A DNA stretch of 48,710 nucleotides from positions 1 through 48,710 of the forward strand of contig NZ_JAFKEC010000041.1 in the NCBI RefSeq assembly GCF_017848315.1. Direction: 5' to 3'. The notes under the pieces were generated by a model that did no database searches, was not told the DNA's origin, and saw only the letters and a program-made list of their open reading frames with translations. Origin of the DNA: Pseudomonas palmensis. Its GTDB lineage: Bacteria; Pseudomonadota; Gammaproteobacteria; Pseudomonadales; Pseudomonadaceae. Below, in pieces: positions 46,528 through 48,710 of this stretch (position 1 is its first letter; each line of letters starts with the position of its first letter). A program made the translations under genes and the position numbers.

Positions 46528-47003
46528 GCGCCGCAGCCAAAGTGCTCGACCCCTGCAGCGCCAGCCGCATGATGTGGTTCGACAAACAAGACCAGCGTGC
46601 CCTGTTCGGCGACATCCGCGACGAAGAACACCTGCTGTGCGACGGCAGGGTTTTGAAGGTCGAGCCGGATGTGCTGATGGACTTCCGGCAACTGCCCTTC
46701 GAGGACTCAGCCTTCCGCCTGGTGGTGTTCGATCCGCCGCACCTCACCCGCGCCGGTGTCGATAGTTGGTTGCGCGCCAAGTACGGCCTGCTCACCAGCG
46801 ACTGGCGCGAAGACATCCGACAGGGGTTCGCCGAATGTTTCAGGGTACTGGAACCTGAAGGAATATTGATCTTCAAGTGGAATGAAACGCAGGTGTTGGT
46901 GAGCGAGTTGCTGGCCCTGACAGATGAAAAGCCCCTGTTTGGCCACAAGTCCGGCAAGCGCGAGAAGACGCACTGGATCACCTTCATGAAACGCCCAGCC
47001 TAA
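46524..47003 (+). CDS. SAM-dependent methyltransferase with DPPH motif
   Basis: Protein of 159 residues from GTG 46524 (overlaps the previous TGA). VLDPCSASRMMWFD at 8-21 looks like a degenerate SAM-binding/CSASRMMW motif and VFDPPHL at 69-74 is a (D/N)PP(Y/W/H) catalytic motif of amino-methyltransferases. A helical GFAECFRVLEPEGILIFKW follows. DNA adenine or cytosine-N4 methylation is plausible; short length suggests no separate target domain. Confidence 0.75.
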   Translation: MSAAAKVLDPCSASRMMWFDKQDQRALFGDIRDEEHLLCDGRVLKVEPDVLMDFRQLPFEDSAFRLVVFDPPHLTRAGVDSWLRAKYGLLTSDWREDIRQGFAECFRVLEPEGILIFKWNETQVLVSELLALTDEKPLFGHKSGKREKTHWITFMKRPA

Positions 47004-47056
47004 CCCCCCCAACAACTCAAGCCCGCCGACATGCGCGGGCATGGAGAGCTATTGCC

Positions 47057-47608
47057 ATGATCATCGACGACGTGATGACGGACAAAATCACGCTACACGG
47101 CCTGGGCTTTGTCCAGGTGCAACTGAAGGGTGACCAGCGCCTGCACGTGTGGCACCCAGAACTGCCCCGCCGCGCCTGCTTCGAGCACTCGGCGATCCAC
47201 GACCATCGCTTCAACTTCATCTCCCGGGTGCTGGTCGGAACGCAGATCAACCACTGTTACTGGCATATGAGCAACCCCGAAGGCGAATTCGTGTTGTACC
47301 TGCATGAAGGCAAGCGCACTGCCAACGGCGGCCGGCCGTGGACGCCAGACGGGCGCGCCGACCTGGTGCACGAAACCACCTTCAAGATCGAGGCCGGCAA
47401 CGACTACAACACCCAGGCCTATGCGTATCACCGTACGGAGCCAGGCGGTGACGGTCGCGTGGCCACCATCATGCAGAAGCGCGGCGAGTACCCGGCCGGA
47501 GCCCATTCCACCTGCCGCCACGGCGTCCAGCCAGACACTGACTTTGATCGCTACCAATGGCCTGCCGCCCGACTCTGGGAAGTCGTGCGCGACGTGCTGC
47601 TGGCCTGA
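47057..47608 (+). CDS. Hypothetical cupin-like protein (183 aa)
   Basis: Product of 183 residues, GGAGAG before ATG 47057. HDHRFNF near residue 48 and YHRTEP near 124, spaced as in metal-binding cupin motifs, with the intervening sequence beta-rich. No cysteine-dioxygenase match is evident. Found near the end of the operon; function unknown. Confidence 0.6.
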   Translation: MIIDDVMTDKITLHGLGFVQVQLKGDQRLHVWHPELPRRACFEHSAIHDHRFNFISRVLVGTQINHCYWHMSNPEGEFVLYLHEGKRTANGGRPWTPDGRADLVHETTFKIEAGNDYNTQAYAYHRTEPGGDGRVATIMQKRGEYPAGAHSTCRHGVQPDTDFDRYQWPAARLWEVVRDVLLA

Positions 47609-47643
47609 CCAACCTGCCGCCACCGGCGGCGTGGAGACCACAT

Positions 47644-47856
47644 ATGCGCCACGCAGAAAATATTGATCGCTTCCTGCGCATCGATGAGGTGCTGCACGTG
47701 ACCGGCATCGGCCGGAACACCGTGTATCGCAGAATCCGGGAAGGCACCTTCCCAAAACAGGTTAGAATAGGACCCAACTCGGTCGCCTGGCGGCAGTCGG
47801 ACATCTCTCAGTGGATGACCTCTTTTGAGCCCAGCGTCGACCAATCAGTACATTGA
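47644..47856 (+). CDS. AlpA-like regulator / excisionase
   Basis: Protein of 70 residues with the MerR/AlpA-type winged helix: FLRIDEVLHVTGIGRNTVYR, IREGTFPKQVRIGPNSVAWR, SDISQWM. Such proteins act as excisionases or activate integrase genes. It sits near the right end of the prophage, where xis is expected, but the only recombinase in the window is 24 kb away. Confidence 0.88.
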   Translation: MRHAENIDRFLRIDEVLHVTGIGRNTVYRRIREGTFPKQVRIGPNSVAWRQSDISQWMTSFEPSVDQSVH

Positions 47857-47919
47857 GCAGTACATCGAATCAGACAATTCCGCTCAAGCCCTTACCCCAC
47901 CAGCATTACAGGTCCACCA

Positions 47920-48276
47920 GTGGAAATTTTCAAAGAGTTCACCTTCGAATCGGCCCACCGCTTGCCGAATGTGCCCGCCGGGCACAAATGCGGGCGCCTG
48001 CACGGCCACTCCTTCAAGGTTGCCTTGCACCTGACCGGCCAGCTGGATCCGCATACCGGCTGGATTCGCGACTTCTCGGAGATCAAGGCGATTTTCAAGC
48101 CGCTGTACGAGCAGCTAGACCACAACTACCTCAATGACATCCCTGGCCTGGAGAACCCGACCAGCGAAGTGATTGCCAAATGGATCTGGGACCAGGTCAA
48201 GCCATTGCTGCCAGAACTGAGCAAGGTGCGTATCCATGAGACCTGCACCAGTGGCTGCGAGTATTACGGCGACTGA
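47920..48276 (+). CDS. queD: 6-carboxy-5,6,7,8-tetrahydropterin synthase QueD
   Basis: Protein of 118 residues converting dihydroneopterin triphosphate to 6-carboxytetrahydropterin, the second step to preQ0/queuosine. Zinc ligands His13, His28 and His30 (GRLHGHS), catalytic Cys24, His68 (LDHNYLND) and Glu107 (HETCT) are present. GTG start, weak ribosome site. No queC, queE or folE lies next to it. The terminator after it carries the suffix seen in the phage terminators, so it may be phage cargo; host origin cannot be excluded. Confidence 0.93.
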   Translation: MEIFKEFTFESAHRLPNVPAGHKCGRLHGHSFKVALHLTGQLDPHTGWIRDFSEIKAIFKPLYEQLDHNYLNDIPGLENPTSEVIAKWIWDQVKPLLPELSKVRIHETCTSGCEYYGD

Positions 48277-48296
48277 GCTGACAGTGACATATCTGA

Positions 48297-48320
48297 AAAC
48301 CACCTCCCAAGGTGGTTTTT
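48297..48320 (+). terminator. Terminator after queD
   Basis: AAAACCACC-TCCCAA-GGTGGTTTT stem followed by a T run, then ATGCCCGC. Ends the rightward operon before the rRNA genes. Confidence 0.8.
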
Positions 48321-48360
48321 TTATGCCCGCCTTGCAGGAAACTTTCGGCCCACAAAGACA

Positions 48361-48393
48361 AAACCCCTACCTGCAGATGCAGATAGGGGTTTC
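48361..48393 (-). terminator. rRNA operon terminator
   Basis: AAACCCCTA-N-TAGGGGTTT hairpin about 10 bases beyond the 5S 3' end; on the minus strand it is followed by TGTCTTTG. Form and place match Pseudomonas rrn terminators. Confidence 0.8.
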
Positions 48394-48403
48394 GGAATTT
48401 AAT

Positions 48404-48519
48404 CTTGACGATGACCTACTCTCACATGGGGAAACCCCACACTACCATCGGCGATGCATCGTTTCACTACTGAGTTCGGGATGGGATCAGGTGGTTCCAA
48501 TGCTCTATGGTCGTCAAGA
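48404..48519 (-). rRNA. rrf: 5S ribosomal RNA
   Basis: Minus-strand sequence opens with CTTGACGACCATAGAGC and closes with TAGGTCATCGTCAAG, ends that pair with each other. The interior contains CCATCCCGAACTCAG and GATGCATCGCCGATGG, invariant-type 5S segments. Close to Pseudomonas 5S. Ends are approximate to two or three bases. Confidence 0.95.
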
Positions 48520-48656
48520 AATTCTGTTGCCAGAAGGTCTTGTTCAGACACTCCAGCGAATCGGGTATGTGATGTTCGTGAGTTACAAATCTTCGGCTTA
48601 CTGTGTCTTCACAACACCGCAATCTGGTCGTTCGACGCAAATTGCTTGGGTGTTAT

Positions 48657-48710
48657 ATGGTCAAGCCTCACGGGCAATTAGTATTGGTTAGCTCAACGCC
48701 TCACAGCGCT
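48657..48710 (-). rRNA. rrl: 23S ribosomal RNA, 3' end (partial)
   Basis: The minus strand reads into AGCTAACCAATACTAATTGC and GTGAGGCTTGACC, the 3' terminal helix of Pseudomonas 23S. The rest lies beyond the right edge. Bases 48520-48656 are the 23S-5S spacer. Confidence 0.92.

Overview
The window is most of a lambda/HK97-like temperate siphophage genome (a prophage) that abuts a Pseudomonas-type ribosomal RNA operon at its right end. The 5S gene and the 3' end of 23S (minus strand, 48404-48710) and the GC-rich composition fit Pseudomonas, probably the putida/fluorescens part of the genus. The left end of the prophage lies outside the window: the tail-tip gene J is cut at base 1.

Minus strand, right to left from 28467: cro, a lambda-O-like initiator with candidate origin iterons, a DnaB-type helicase, a DUF1364 nuclease-like protein, a VRR-NUC nuclease, a tyrosine recombinase, a positional candidate for the late antiterminator, a lambda-S-like holin, HNH, small and large terminase, portal, ClpP-type prohead protease, HK97-type capsid, connectors, tail tube, the G/GT chaperones with a canonical GGGAAAC -1 slippery site, tape measure, M, L, K, I and J. 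No endolysin or spanin is visible.

Plus strand, 28551 onward: the S24-type CI repressor, an immunity-region cluster of small unknown genes (29306-31882, the position of lambda rexAB), a LexA-box-controlled DUF1654 gene, then a PL-like promoter and a long early/accessory operon running to about 48276. Five 13-bp sites of the form GWACY-N3-RGTWC mark the switch: three at cI/cro and two at the PL-like promoter, with the same 24-bp spacing. A boxA-like element follows PL.

The most notable system is a diversity-generating retroelement (DGR) at 33404-39925, inside this early operon and not in the tail module. It has three target genes ending in variable repeats VR1-VR3, an Avd-like accessory gene, a 105-bp template repeat, and a DGR reverse transcriptase (YVDD; IGNLSSQ signature). 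All 36 substitutions between the template and the three variable repeats fall at template adenines. The template's 3' end overlaps the start of the reverse-transcriptase ORF. VR2 carries one extra codon, and a hairpin follows each VR.

The rest of the accessory arm holds ParB-like and LuxR-HTH regulators, a C5 cytosine methyltransferase, a second methyltransferase with a DPPH motif, a NinX-like protein, DUF2786, four isolated minus-strand genes that look like morons, an AlpA-like regulator and queD. Several reading frames are interrupted (amber codon at 27330, C8 tract at 41650, ochre at 20249), which may be real decay, recoding or sequence error.
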